DNA of 64,000 nucleotides from Gammaproteobacteria bacterium (GTDB lineage Bacteria; Pseudomonadota; Gammaproteobacteria; UBA4575). A program made the translations under genes and the position numbers. The stretch is from positions 179,344-243,343 of the forward strand of contig JAPONM010000036.1 of assembly GCA_026713925.1 (NCBI GenBank), given 5' to 3'. Shown piece by piece: positions 9,328-16,086 of this stretch (within the stretch, counting starts at the first letter, position 1; each line of letters opens with the position of its first letter). The notes beneath the pieces are model-generated. The model searched no databases. It was given only the letters and a program-made list of their open reading frames with translations, and was not told the origin of the DNA.

Positions 9328-9954
9328 TCAATGAAGTCCAGCAATGTATTCCGCAACCGCATCAATCTCCGTCTCCGTCATGTAATTGACAATACCGGCC
9401 ATTGAGTTCAGGTTGTCATCAGGCTGGAATCGGGCTCCGCTTCGATATGCGCGTAACTGTGTCGCAACATATACTGCGTGCTGACCAGCAATACGCGGGA
9501 ATTTTGCAGGGGCATTGCCGAGACCATTGGGACCATGACAGGACATGCAGGCCGGTACTCCTGTCGCAGCATTGCCACCACGATAAATCCTTTGGCCGAT
9601 CATGAACAGCTTTTCGCTCTGATATTCCTTGTCGGGGTCGGCAGCACCGGGACTCGGCGTCTGGCTTGTGTAATATGCCGCCAGATCCTGAATATCTTGT
9701 TCAGACAGATTCTGCACCTGCAGGTTCATCAGGACATTCACTCGAATCCTGTCCTTGAAAAACTGCATCTGCTCTACCAAGTATTTCTCCCCCTGACCTG
9801 CAAGCTTGGGCCAAGCAGGGTTTACGCTGTTCCCATCTGGGCCATGGCACGCCACACAGGGTGCAGACTTTTCTTTACCGGCTTCCGGATCACCCCCCGC
9901 TTGGATACAGGCAGCGTATGCCAAACAAATGATCAGCAGACACAATTTTTTCAT
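9328..9954 (-). CDS. Di-heme cytochrome c4
   Basis: This is a periplasmic two-domain cytochrome that passes electrons toward terminal oxidases. The precursor has 208 residues with a signal peptide (1-19, ending IQA). Heme motifs are CVACH at 33-37 and CMSCH at 136-140, and each half also carries a candidate axial methionine (QMQFF/VNVLMNL and NSMAGIVNYM). The internal duplication is the hallmark of the c4 family. dsbA follows downstream. Its promoter region now ends about 120 bases upstream at the left repeat of the inserted element. Confidence 0.93.
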   Translation of the reverse strand: MKKLCLLIICLAYAACIQAGGDPEAGKEKSAPCVACHGPDGNSVNPAWPKLAGQGEKYLVEQMQFFKDRIRVNVLMNLQVQNLSEQDIQDLAAYYTSQTPSPGAADPDKEYQSEKLFMIGQRIYRGGNAATGVPACMSCHGPNGLGNAPAKFPRIAGQHAVYVATQLRAYRSGARFQPDDNLNSMAGIVNYMTETEIDAVAEYIAGLH

Positions 9955-10073
9955 GCGCCCATTCCCTTATATAGAATATAAAATTCCAAGTTTGCACCTG
10001 GTGGTTACAACTGACCCTAGGTCCAGAGACATGAATCAGCCAAAAGGCGGATATATACCATAAAAGCAGGTAT

Positions 10074-10110
10074 GGCCGCAAAATTTGGGCGATATTATAC
10101 TTGACGTACC
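10074..10110 (+). repeat. Left terminal inverted repeat
   Basis: The segment from 10079 to 10110 aligns with the reverse complement of 14967-14997 at 28 of 32 positions with one gap. It shares an uninterrupted 13-base core CGATATTATACTT. The sequence outside, beginning GGCC here and GGAA at the other end, is less alike. The transposase promoter starts within its inner edge. Confidence 0.8.
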
Positions 10111-10129
10111 TAGCTTTGTAAATTAAAAT
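10101..10129 (+). promoter_or_regulatory. Transposase promoter
   Basis: TTGACG (10101-10106) and TAAAAT (10124-10129) are separated by 17 bases, a good sigma-70 arrangement. The -35 element lies inside the left inverted repeat. The transposase start codon follows 23 bases after the -10 element with GAGGG as ribosome-binding site. Confidence 0.65.
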
Positions 10130-10152
10130 GTTATCAAAGTGAGGGTAAAACC

Positions 10153-11073
10153 ATGAGTAATCTATCAAAACCGTATTTCCATGATGAGCAAGCAGCGTAT
10201 GATTTTGTTGAGGCCAGACTGTGGCCTGACGGTCCTACCTGCCCGAAATGCGGAGAGCAAAAGCGCGTAGGCAAGATGAATGGCAAGACTACCCGTATTG
10301 GCCTGTACAAGTGCTACGAGTGCAAGAAACCGTTTACCGTTAAGATCGGGACTATCTTTGAGTCCAGTCATGTAAAGATGCATGTATGGCTACAGGCTAT
10401 CTACATGGTAGCTGGCAGCAAGAAGGGTATCAGCAGTAACCAGTTGCACCGCACTCTAGGTGTGACTCTCAAGACTGCCTGGTTCATGTCTCATCGTATC
10501 CGACTGGCCATGCACATTGATGATGGCGAGCAGTTAGGATCGGGTGGTGGCACTGTAGAGGCGGACGAGACCTTTATTGGAAGTAGTTTCAAGAAGCGGG
10601 CGGACGATCGTGGCTATGCTCACAAGAACAAGGTGCTATCATTTCTCGACCGTGAGCAAGGACGCGCCCGAAGCATGGTAGTCGATGATCTGCGGGCCGG
10701 GACTATCCAGCCCTTGCTCAAGGCGAATGTCGCCAAGGATGCCAAGCTGATGACCGATGAGGCTCAACACTACGCCTTTGCGAAGAAGCATTTTGCCCAG
10801 CATGGAACCGTGGTGCATAGCTGTGGCGAGTATGTGTTCGCGTTTGATCGCAGCATACACACCAACACCATCGAGGGCTTTTTCTCGGTATTCAAGCGAG
10901 GCATGAAGGGCGTGTACCAACACTGTGCACATCACCATCTGCACCGCTACCTGAATGAGTTCGACTTCCGCTACAACTACCGCGTGGCGAACGGGATAGA
11001 AGATGAGCAACGAGCAGAAATCCTGCTAAATGGTGTAAAAGGCAAGCGTCTAACCTATCAAACGACTACTTGA
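10153..11073 (+). CDS. IS1595-family transposase
   Basis: This 306-residue DDE-type transposase catalyses cut or copy of the element at its inverted repeats. It has an N-terminal zinc ribbon (CPKC at 30-33 and CYEC at 54-57) and a helix-turn-helix region (about 88-118). The ISXO2-like catalytic domain has acidic residues in VEADETF (Asp138) and MTDEAQHY (Asp202), and a final NTIEGFF (Asn238 or Glu241). The zinc ribbon plus ISXO2 layout is typical of IS1595. It appears intact, with GAGGG seven bases before the ATG. Confidence 0.93.
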   Translation: MSNLSKPYFHDEQAAYDFVEARLWPDGPTCPKCGEQKRVGKMNGKTTRIGLYKCYECKKPFTVKIGTIFESSHVKMHVWLQAIYMVAGSKKGISSNQLHRTLGVTLKTAWFMSHRIRLAMHIDDGEQLGSGGGTVEADETFIGSSFKKRADDRGYAHKNKVLSFLDREQGRARSMVVDDLRAGTIQPLLKANVAKDAKLMTDEAQHYAFAKKHFAQHGTVVHSCGEYVFAFDRSIHTNTIEGFFSVFKRGMKGVYQHCAHHHLHRYLNEFDFRYNYRVANGIEDEQRAEILLNGVKGKRLTYQTTT

Positions 11074-11191
11074 TGACTACCCGCACCGCAACAAGAGGAA
11101 GAAAAGCAAGCCTGTAGCGTGGTGCTGGTATAAGTACGATTACGTGGACATATCGCACATGGTGCTGGAACAAATGGAGTTTGACTTCTAG
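11054..11191 (+). pseudogene. Orphan 3' coding fragment after the transposase
   Basis: A second frame overlaps the transposase end and continues to a TAG at 11189-11191. It reads DDYPHRNKRKKSKPVAW and then YDYVDISHMVLEQMEFDF. Composition looks protein-like, but no start codon precedes it and a stop at 11051-11053 closes it upstream. I interpret it as the tail of a gene cut off by rearrangement, or of a longer ancestral transposase product after a frameshift. The family is not recognised. Confidence 0.3.
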
Positions 11192-11202
11192 ATCGCCTAG
11201 AA

Positions 11203-11232
11203 TGAAAAAAGCCAGAGTTGGCGCTCTGGCTT
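11203..11232 (-). terminator. Terminator of the small two-gene operon
   Basis: AAGCCAGAG / CTCTGGCTT forms a 9-bp stem with a 6-base loop. On the minus strand it is followed by six T residues, a strong rho-independent signal. It lies about 40 bases after the stop of the 42-residue gene that ends at 11271. Confidence 0.85.
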
Positions 11233-11270
11233 CAATGCTTTCCGGTTTTTAAAACTTTCGTATTGTTTGG

Positions 11271-11399
11271 TCAAGCAGCTTTTTTCTTACCATTTCTTAT
11301 ATGGCAATCTTCAAATATTTCTTTCAGGATTTTATTTGCCTGATCTAGTAGCTTATGCCCTTCCTTGAACAACCGCTTTCTTTCAATGTCATCTTTCAT
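11271..11399 (-). CDS. 42-residue charged protein in the transposon
   Basis: A very short gene codes for 42 residues, starting MKDDIERKRLFKEGHK and ending with a basic tail (NGKKKAA). It starts with ATG 6 bases after a GAGGGGG ribosome-binding site. It lies 23 bases after the 108-residue gene and is followed by a clear terminator, so the two form an operon. The sequence is predicted to be one amphipathic helix. No family is recognised. The good ribosome-binding site, spacing and terminator argue that it is real despite its length. Confidence 0.6.
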   Translation of the reverse strand: MKDDIERKRLFKEGHKLLDQANKILKEIFEDCHIRNGKKKAA

Positions 11400-11422
11400 G
11401 TCTTACCCCCTCTGATTGTGGC

Positions 11423-11749
11423 TCATGCAAAAGACATTTTGTCCAGTTCTGAAGTCAGCCTATCTAATTCATCCTTGTCACCCTGTACGATTGCCCTAGC
11501 CATTAATCTCATGTAACTTGAGTAATCCACTGCCTTTTGAGCAAAGTGCGGGTCTAAATCAATCATAGATTGATATACTATATGGGCTAGTTGCTCCATA
11601 ACGTATGCCAACTTTTCAAACGAAGGGTCATAGCCCTGTAATATAATTATTTCAAACTGCTGTGCTTCTCTAAGGAAGTAGTTAGCTGTTTGCAATATTC
11701 GTACATAAAGGTCCTGTGCACCCTGCGCCTTCCATGAATAATCATCCAT
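11423..11749 (-). CDS. Unknown 108-residue helical protein in the transposon
   Basis: From the ATG at 11749, with AAAAGGTG as ribosome-binding site, it codes for 108 residues of mostly helical, soluble sequence without signal or membrane segment. It begins MDDYSWKAQGAQDLYVR and has a central FEKLAYVMEQLAH and an acidic end. It heads an operon with the 42-residue gene. A promoter-like TATACT lies 25-30 bases upstream, overlapped by one of two direct repeats. No known family is recognised. A small operon with operator-like repeats could be autoregulated, as toxin-antitoxin or regulator genes often are, but nothing in the protein proves that. Confidence 0.65.
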   Translation of the reverse strand: MDDYSWKAQGAQDLYVRILQTANYFLREAQQFEIIILQGYDPSFEKLAYVMEQLAHIVYQSMIDLDPHFAQKAVDYSSYMRLMARAIVQGDKDELDRLTSELDKMSFA

Positions 11750-11773
11750 AATACACCTTTTGCGATTCCGCAT

Positions 11774-11838
11774 AGTATAAAGTGCGCTCTTAAAATAATA
11801 AAGTGCCGTACCAGCAGCGTTAGAACCACTGGTACGGC
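11774..11838. promoter_or_regulatory. Tandem repeats and palindrome upstream of the small operon
   Basis: Two copies of ATAAAGTGC (11777-11785 and 11798-11806) are 21 bases apart, two helical turns. The first overlaps a minus-strand -10 element TATACT (11774-11779). A 10-bp perfect palindrome GCCGTACCAG / CTGGTACGGC (11805-11814, 11829-11838) follows directly. The arrangement suits binding by a dimeric regulator, or the palindrome may be a hairpin at the end of the lipoprotein transcript. Confidence 0.45.
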
Positions 11839-11872
11839 GGGAGTCCCAAGAGGATGTCTACTTCTCTTGGAC

Positions 11873-11908
11873 ACATCGGCCTGAGAAGCTTACAAAACAG
11901 GCCGGTGT
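11873..11908 (-). terminator. Hairpin after the lipoprotein gene
   Basis: ACATCGGCCTG pairs with CAGGCCGGTGT over 11 bp (one wobble pair) with a 14-base loop. It starts 8 bases past the lipoprotein stop. There is no T-tract on the minus strand, so termination would be weak or rho-assisted. It may instead protect the 3' end. Confidence 0.45.
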
Positions 11909-11915
11909 TCTTTGC

Positions 11916-13721
11916 TTATCTGGTCGCCCCAAAGGCACCGATTACGTTACCATCAGTGAAGTGTCCGGTGAACTCACCTGCTACGCCTGAAGGATACGTG
12001 GTGGCTGTAGGCTGTGATGGAGTTGCATCCGCATCAGCCACTGCACCAAAGAAACCACCTTGCCATTCACCCATCATGCCCGCGCCTTTCCCGGTCGTTC
12101 CTTCTGTGAGAGTGCTGGTGTAAGAGTCAGCATCATTAGCTGCATTGCTGAAATGTATTGGATTTAGCGACAGACCCCATTCATTATCAATCATGTCTCC
12201 GTTTGCATCCTGAAAGTTGTCCACCATACCGTTTATCGTAAACATTTCATTGGCTGAAATATGATCAACATCCACGTCTGCTGTCTCCTGATTGCCGAAG
12301 TGGGCTGTCAGGCTCACGTCCGCTGAAAACTGTCCGGCAGCAACTGGTGTGCCAACTACGTTACCGTCTTCTACGGCAAGATCCTTGCGGGCGTACACGC
12401 CAGTTGCAGACCCGTCATAGGTGGCTGTGCCACGAAGTGCCTCTATTTCTGAATTGCCACCAGTATTGTTGCCGAAAGGCATGCTGCCCCCAGCAAAGGT
12501 GCTCACTCCGTATTTCATGCCATCATCACCCATAGACATGGTCTGAATCCAGTACCCGAATGCCAAATAATCGTCATCTGTAATCCCGTCAGGCACCATA
12601 TGTACGTCTTGAGTGTTATTGACTGTATCAGATGGTGTAAACGTAACGGTTCCAGTAATGGTTATGACACCCTCTTGATCTCTGGCAACAGTACATCCAC
12701 CAGCTGTGCCGCATGAATAGGTGCCAGGTGTTCCGTGGAAAGAACCTTTCTTACTATCTTCATCATCATCAAACGTAATACTGTATGTCGATGCGCCAGA
12801 TAGTCCTATACGAGAGGCGACAGTAGCCACCAAAGCGGTTCCATCAGTAGGGAAATTAACGGTGTTATATTCGGTTTTAACATCATCGCTGTCATCAGCT
12901 ACATCAACGACTGTAATACCTGTTCCACAAGCATCACTAACACACTTAGTTGCAGTATAGTATGTATTAAACTCTTCTGGCTTGGTTCCAAAACTATCAC
13001 TGTATACAGTTAATGTATCTGTCTTTCCGTCTTTTGTTCGAACATGGACACTTGATTTGAAAGTTGAAGACAGCGCTATACGGGATTCATTTCGTGCTTG
13101 AAACTCGACAGCATCTCTGATGCCTGCGTTATCTTTGCCGAGTTGATCTCCGTCTACTGTAATGCTGCCATCGCCATACAAATTATCCATATCACTACTT
13201 GGCCGTTTGTCTGTCTTTAGGTCTCCCGGTTCTGCAAGTCTACCGTCCCCATCTGGGTCAGCAATCGCTGCGGTAAGCCCCATGATACGGGCTTGTTCAG
13301 CTTCCATACGCATTCTTTCTTCTTCTTCCATTGCAAGTCTGGCCGCTTCTTCCCGAGCAGCACTGGCTTGCATGGCTGCTGCCGATAGCGCTGCGGTGAC
13401 TTCACCCGTGGTGGGCGTTGCCATACCGTCTTCATCCACTGTAAAAGAACAGGCTGCGGCGGCGGAACATGACAGGGTTACTTCGGTCTCGCCTTCACCC
13501 ACGTCCATGGTTTCACCAGCGGCAATCGTGTAATCGTTAGCGGGTAAGATCAAGTCGCCCAACTCAACACTTGGCGTAACCTCTTCAGGTTCCGGCATTT
13601 CAGTTTCAGGCATAACTTCTGGCACGCGGCTACTACCGCCTCCACCTCCGCAGCCATATATCGTTAGGGAAAGTACGGCAAGCAGACAGACTGCTCCCCA
13701 TGAACTTCTGTAGTTAAGCAT
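11916..13721 (-). CDS. TbpB-like surface lipoprotein (transposon cargo)
   Basis: This is a 601-residue exported lipoprotein. It has a type II signal peptide with lipobox LTIYGC (Cys24) and a glycine-rich tether. An acidic Pro/Glu-rich linker (35-50) and a helical Ala/Glu-rich segment (about 105-145) follow, then a DPDGDG calcium-binding-like loop near 155. The long beta-rich region ends with GEWQGGFFGAVAD and GEFTGHFTDGNVIGAFG. That ending matches the C-terminal beta-barrel of transferrin-binding protein B and related surface lipoproteins, which bind host or environmental ligands. AGGAG lies 6 bases before the ATG. The ligand is unknown. Presence inside a transposon is unusual. Confidence 0.85.
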   Translation of the reverse strand: MLNYRSSWGAVCLLAVLSLTIYGCGGGGGSSRVPEVMPETEMPEPEEVTPSVELGDLILPANDYTIAAGETMDVGEGETEVTLSCSAAAACSFTVDEDGMATPTTGEVTAALSAAAMQASAAREEAARLAMEEEERMRMEAEQARIMGLTAAIADPDGDGRLAEPGDLKTDKRPSSDMDNLYGDGSITVDGDQLGKDNAGIRDAVEFQARNESRIALSSTFKSSVHVRTKDGKTDTLTVYSDSFGTKPEEFNTYYTATKCVSDACGTGITVVDVADDSDDVKTEYNTVNFPTDGTALVATVASRIGLSGASTYSITFDDDEDSKKGSFHGTPGTYSCGTAGGCTVARDQEGVITITGTVTFTPSDTVNNTQDVHMVPDGITDDDYLAFGYWIQTMSMGDDGMKYGVSTFAGGSMPFGNNTGGNSEIEALRGTATYDGSATGVYARKDLAVEDGNVVGTPVAAGQFSADVSLTAHFGNQETADVDVDHISANEMFTINGMVDNFQDANGDMIDNEWGLSLNPIHFSNAANDADSYTSTLTEGTTGKGAGMMGEWQGGFFGAVADADATPSQPTATTYPSGVAGEFTGHFTDGNVIGAFGATR

Positions 13722-14027
13722 TTGTAACTCCTATGTCGTGTCTGTTGCTAACTTCCGGCCAAGGTGCCGGGCCAAGCAAACATCTACATAGGAAGATATT
13801 CCGCCTATTCGCTTATGACACAAGGAGCGACCCGTGTCGGGTATTAAGCTTATTCAGCAGGTGACCCGACAGAGGCGGGACACTATGTAGAAGGTTTGCA
13901 GTTGAGAGTATATATTAATCTTCACTGATTGGTAAACATTCATTTACCAGTAATTTTAGCTAAGCTTGGTTTTACATATCTGTTAATATTTGAAGGAATA
14001 TTAGGATAAAGGAGCAAAAGGTTCATA
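13722..14027. other. Divergent control region inside the transposon
   Basis: This 306-base stretch separates the lipoprotein gene (minus) from the 45-residue gene (plus). It contains a GGTAAA-type inverted repeat (TGGTAAA-N6-TTTACCA, 13930-13949), a short perfect hairpin ACCCG-TGT-CGGGT, and a second imperfect one (GTGACCCG / CGGGACAC) about 30 bases on. The right half is strongly A+T rich. It probably holds both promoters and one or more operators. No gene is seen in it. Confidence 0.5.
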
Positions 14028-14165
14028 ATGGGAAAGCGCACTAAACAGGATGATCCCGAACAGTCCAAGCGGTTTATTGAGAAGGCCAAAGAGCTTGGGT
14101 GTGACACCAAGCCCTTTGAGCAGACATTCAAGAAGGTTGTGAAGCCCAAGCGCAAGAAGCACTAG
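14028..14165 (+). CDS. 45-residue basic protein
   Basis: A short gene begins ATG 6 bases after AAAAGG and encodes a basic protein. The central segment SKRFIEKAKELGCD is helical, and the end KVVKPKRKKH is lysine-rich. Similar very small proteins with an SxxFIEKAxELG core seem to occur as unannotated genes in proteobacteria, but no function is known to me. Its stop overlaps that of the convergent HEPN-like gene within CTAG, so the two transcripts can pair at their ends. Confidence 0.6.
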   Translation: MGKRTKQDDPEQSKRFIEKAKELGCDTKPFEQTFKKVVKPKRKKH

Positions 14166-14947
14166 AGAGTGTCGGCAAGAGTCTCCATTAAGTCTTTAAC
14201 GGCAGTGAATACCTTCTCTGCTTTAACTTTGGAGTAAACCTTGTCGGGATGCATGGTTGTATTGCGCCAGGCTTTCTTTACGCAGTAGAGAAGTGGTACT
14301 AAATCCTGCCACTTGTCGTGAGTTTCCATATCTGTCTTTTTGATATCTTTTAACCTGGCTTCCATGTTGCCTATCATCTTGCCCCAAGTCAGGTAATGTC
14401 CGTCCTCATCCTGTACGGTAAACTCCAGTTCATCCCCAATCCGTCTTACGGCCTGTTCCATAGCCCGCATGAGGTGGAATACACAGGCTGTATAACGTGA
14501 GAAGCCGAGGCATTGAACAGCTTCTTCCAGATCATATTTGGTATCGGTAAAAATATCCCGCACCTTTTGTGCAAAGACTTCCTCTCCTTGTTCTATTAAG
14601 TTCTTTTCCACCGCGTTAAAGCAATATAGAGCTGGATGCTTGAAGTCATCCACAACACGGTTTCTTAGCTCTTTCAGGCTCTGTGCAACCTCATACCCTG
14701 TAACTGGCATTTTAAAACTATCAATAATACGCTCTACCTGAGACTTGGCAGATTCCAGGTTCATCATGTCCAGCATAGGGTAAAGTGCCTGTAATTTACT
14801 CTCTAATTCATAATCAGAACCAGAGACATAATCACTGCCCAAGTCATGCTTTATATCATCCAGGTAATTCAGGATGAGAAACAGCTTGTTTGCGTTCAGT
14901 TCTATCACTTCCAGAGCATGTGTAAATTGTTGTTGTGAATTAATCAT
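14162..14947 (-). CDS. HEPN-like domain protein (transposon cargo)
   Basis: This soluble 261-residue helical protein has a C-terminal half (about 140-261) that looks like a HEPN domain. A helix ACVFHLMRAMEQAVRRIG is followed after a loop by KKAWRNTTMHPDKVYS. That segment contains R-N-x3-H (Arg228 to His233), the Rx4-6H motif that forms the RNase site in many HEPN toxins and defence proteins. The N-terminal half is helical and not recognised. No nucleotidyltransferase (MNT) or other classical antitoxin partner lies beside it. The nearest gene is the convergent 45-residue one. RNase activity is an inference from the motif alone. Confidence 0.7.
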   Translation of the reverse strand: MINSQQQFTHALEVIELNANKLFLILNYLDDIKHDLGSDYVSGSDYELESKLQALYPMLDMMNLESAKSQVERIIDSFKMPVTGYEVAQSLKELRNRVVDDFKHPALYCFNAVEKNLIEQGEEVFAQKVRDIFTDTKYDLEEAVQCLGFSRYTACVFHLMRAMEQAVRRIGDELEFTVQDEDGHYLTWGKMIGNMEARLKDIKKTDMETHDKWQDLVPLLYCVKKAWRNTTMHPDKVYSKVKAEKVFTAVKDLMETLADTL

Positions 14948-14966
14948 ATCAAATTTTCATCCTCTT

Positions 14967-15001
14967 GGTACGCGAAGTATAATATCGCCAAATTTGGTTC
15001 C
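14967..15001 (-). repeat. Right terminal inverted repeat
   Basis: This is the reverse-complement counterpart of 10074-10110, sharing the core CGATATTATACTT and the inner CGTACC. It lies 20 bases upstream of the HEPN-like gene start and 106 bases before engB. Its AT-rich core may supply a -10 element for the HEPN-like gene. Confidence 0.8.
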
Positions 15002-15107
15002 ATGCAAAGTAGCTACAATCGCATGGAAGGCAACACTGAAATCCCCCTGACTGTCGTAACAGAGATACCTGTACACTATTCAAATAACCAAAGAACGAGA
15101 TTTGCGA

Positions 15108-15719
15108 ATGAGCCTTGTCTTCCAGCATGTTCGATTTTTAAAAAGTGCCAGCACAGTTCGAGACTTCCCTGAGGATGCAGGGGCTGAAGTGGCCTTTTGC
15201 GGGCGATCCAATGCAGGTAAATCGAGTGCAATAAACGCAATTTGCCAGCAAAACAGTCTTGCCCGCACCAGCAAAACCCCCGGGCGCACGCGGTTGATCA
15301 ATTTTTTCAAACTGGGCAGCGATGCCCGGCTGGTGGACCTGCCGGGTTATGGCTACGCCAAGGCCCCTGCAAAAGTACAACAGCAGTGGCAAAATCTGAT
15401 GCAATCCTACCTAGTCCATCGCCATGCATTATGTGGTCTGATTCTGTTAATGGATATCCGCCATCCGCTAACTGAAATTGACTGGACCATGATCCAATGG
15501 AGCGAGCATTACCGTTTGCCCCTCTATATCCTGCTGACCAAGGCAGACAAGGTAAACCGGAATGCGATGATGAAATCGCTTACCCACGTTGCCTCTGACC
15601 TGGAACGGCATGGATTTGATGCAGGGACACAGATTTTCTCGGCAACCAGACGTACCGGAATCTCGCAGGCACAGAAAAAAATTTCAGCATGGATCACACG
15701 CACCTTGATGCAGGATTGA
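15108..15719 (+). CDS. engB: Ribosome biogenesis GTPase EngB/YsxC
   Basis: This is an essential GTPase that assists assembly of the large ribosomal subunit. The 203 residues include the P-loop GRSNAGKSS, the switch segment KTPGRTR, the G3 motif DLPGYGYAKA, the G4 motif TKAD and a G5 SA. The ATG at 15108 is preferred over a TTG two codons earlier. It is transcribed away from the transposon. In pseudomonads it neighbours polA on one side and cytochrome c4 on the other. Here both spaces have been filled by other genes. Confidence 0.94.
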   Translation: MSLVFQHVRFLKSASTVRDFPEDAGAEVAFCGRSNAGKSSAINAICQQNSLARTSKTPGRTRLINFFKLGSDARLVDLPGYGYAKAPAKVQQQWQNLMQSYLVHRHALCGLILLMDIRHPLTEIDWTMIQWSEHYRLPLYILLTKADKVNRNAMMKSLTHVASDLERHGFDAGTQIFSATRRTGISQAQKKISAWITRTLMQD

Positions 15720-15733
15720 CAGAGGTAAAAGAC

Positions 15734-15838
15734 GCCCCGGTTAAACGGAGAAAACCGGGGCAAGATATCGACCCGGGTTGGGAAACCCAAGTCTGAAATG
15801 CCCGCTTAGGGAGGGAAGCGGGTAGTGCTGAAGCACTA
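15734..15838. terminator. Cluster of stem-loops after engB
   Basis: Several hairpins follow each other: GCCCCGGTT / AACCGGGGC (15734-15761), a GGGTT/AACCC hairpin near 15775-15787, CCCGCTT / AAGCGGG (15801-15822) and TAGTGC-TGAA-GCACTA (15823-15838). The first has a T-rich run only on the minus strand. Together they probably end transcripts from both sides. The number of stems is more than termination needs. Confidence 0.5.
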
Positions 15839-15951
15839 TCAATTAGAGGATAAAAGTTGCCGAAAGTTCGCAGTTTGACAGGCTCAAGCAGGCCATCCCG
15901 GTGAATTTTGTACAGTATAGCCAGCATTGCCTGGAGGATGGATGCTCCCCA

Positions 15952-16074
15952 CTACTGAACCAGGACAGCATAGACCCTTGCATGGTCCTGCAGCCCGATT
16001 CGCTTCCCATGCGAGGCGAACACTGCATTTCCAGCCACCAGGAAGACCAGGAGCACCTCAAATATATGGATCAT
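15952..16074 (-). pseudogene. Possible interrupted exported protein
   Basis: A frame starts at ATG 16074 with a signal-like MIHIFEVLLVFLVAGNAVFA and runs to an in-frame TAG at 15952-15954. The same frame then continues with ASILQAMLAILYKIHRDG and KLRTFGNFYPLID before dissolving into the hairpin region. Composition on both sides of the stop looks protein-like. I see no recognisable family. It could be a gene with a nonsense mutation, or chance. Confidence 0.28.
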
Positions 16075-16086
16075 CAGTATTTTCTG

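Larger units (their letters stand above)
10074..15001. mobile_element. IS1595-type transposon with passenger genes
   Basis: Near-matching inverted repeats (10074-10110 and 14967-15001) bound 4.9 kb. Inside are one IS1595-family transposase, a 108+42-residue gene pair, a TbpB-like lipoprotein, a 45-residue gene and a HEPN-like protein. The block sits between cytochrome c4 and engB, which are close neighbours in related bacteria, with about 100-120 bases of original intergenic DNA left on each side. Several stretches inside are clearly richer in A+T than the flanks. IS1595-family elements are known to carry passenger genes. I see no exact 8-bp target duplication at the assumed ends, so the precise boundaries remain uncertain. 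Confidence 0.7.
15720..16086. other. Hairpin-rich spacer between engB and the di-heme oxidoreductase gene
   Basis: This 367-base stretch separates two convergent genes. The first 120 bases carry a chain of stem-loops (separate entry). The remainder includes a broken reading frame on the minus strand (15952-16074 and its continuation). No intact gene is visible. Confidence 0.6.

Noticed and set aside
10066..15009. Exact 8-bp target duplication at the transposon ends
   Set aside because: The eight bases outside the assumed ends (GCAGGTAT and ATGCAAAG) do not match. A loose CCAT..AAAG similarity is too weak to count.
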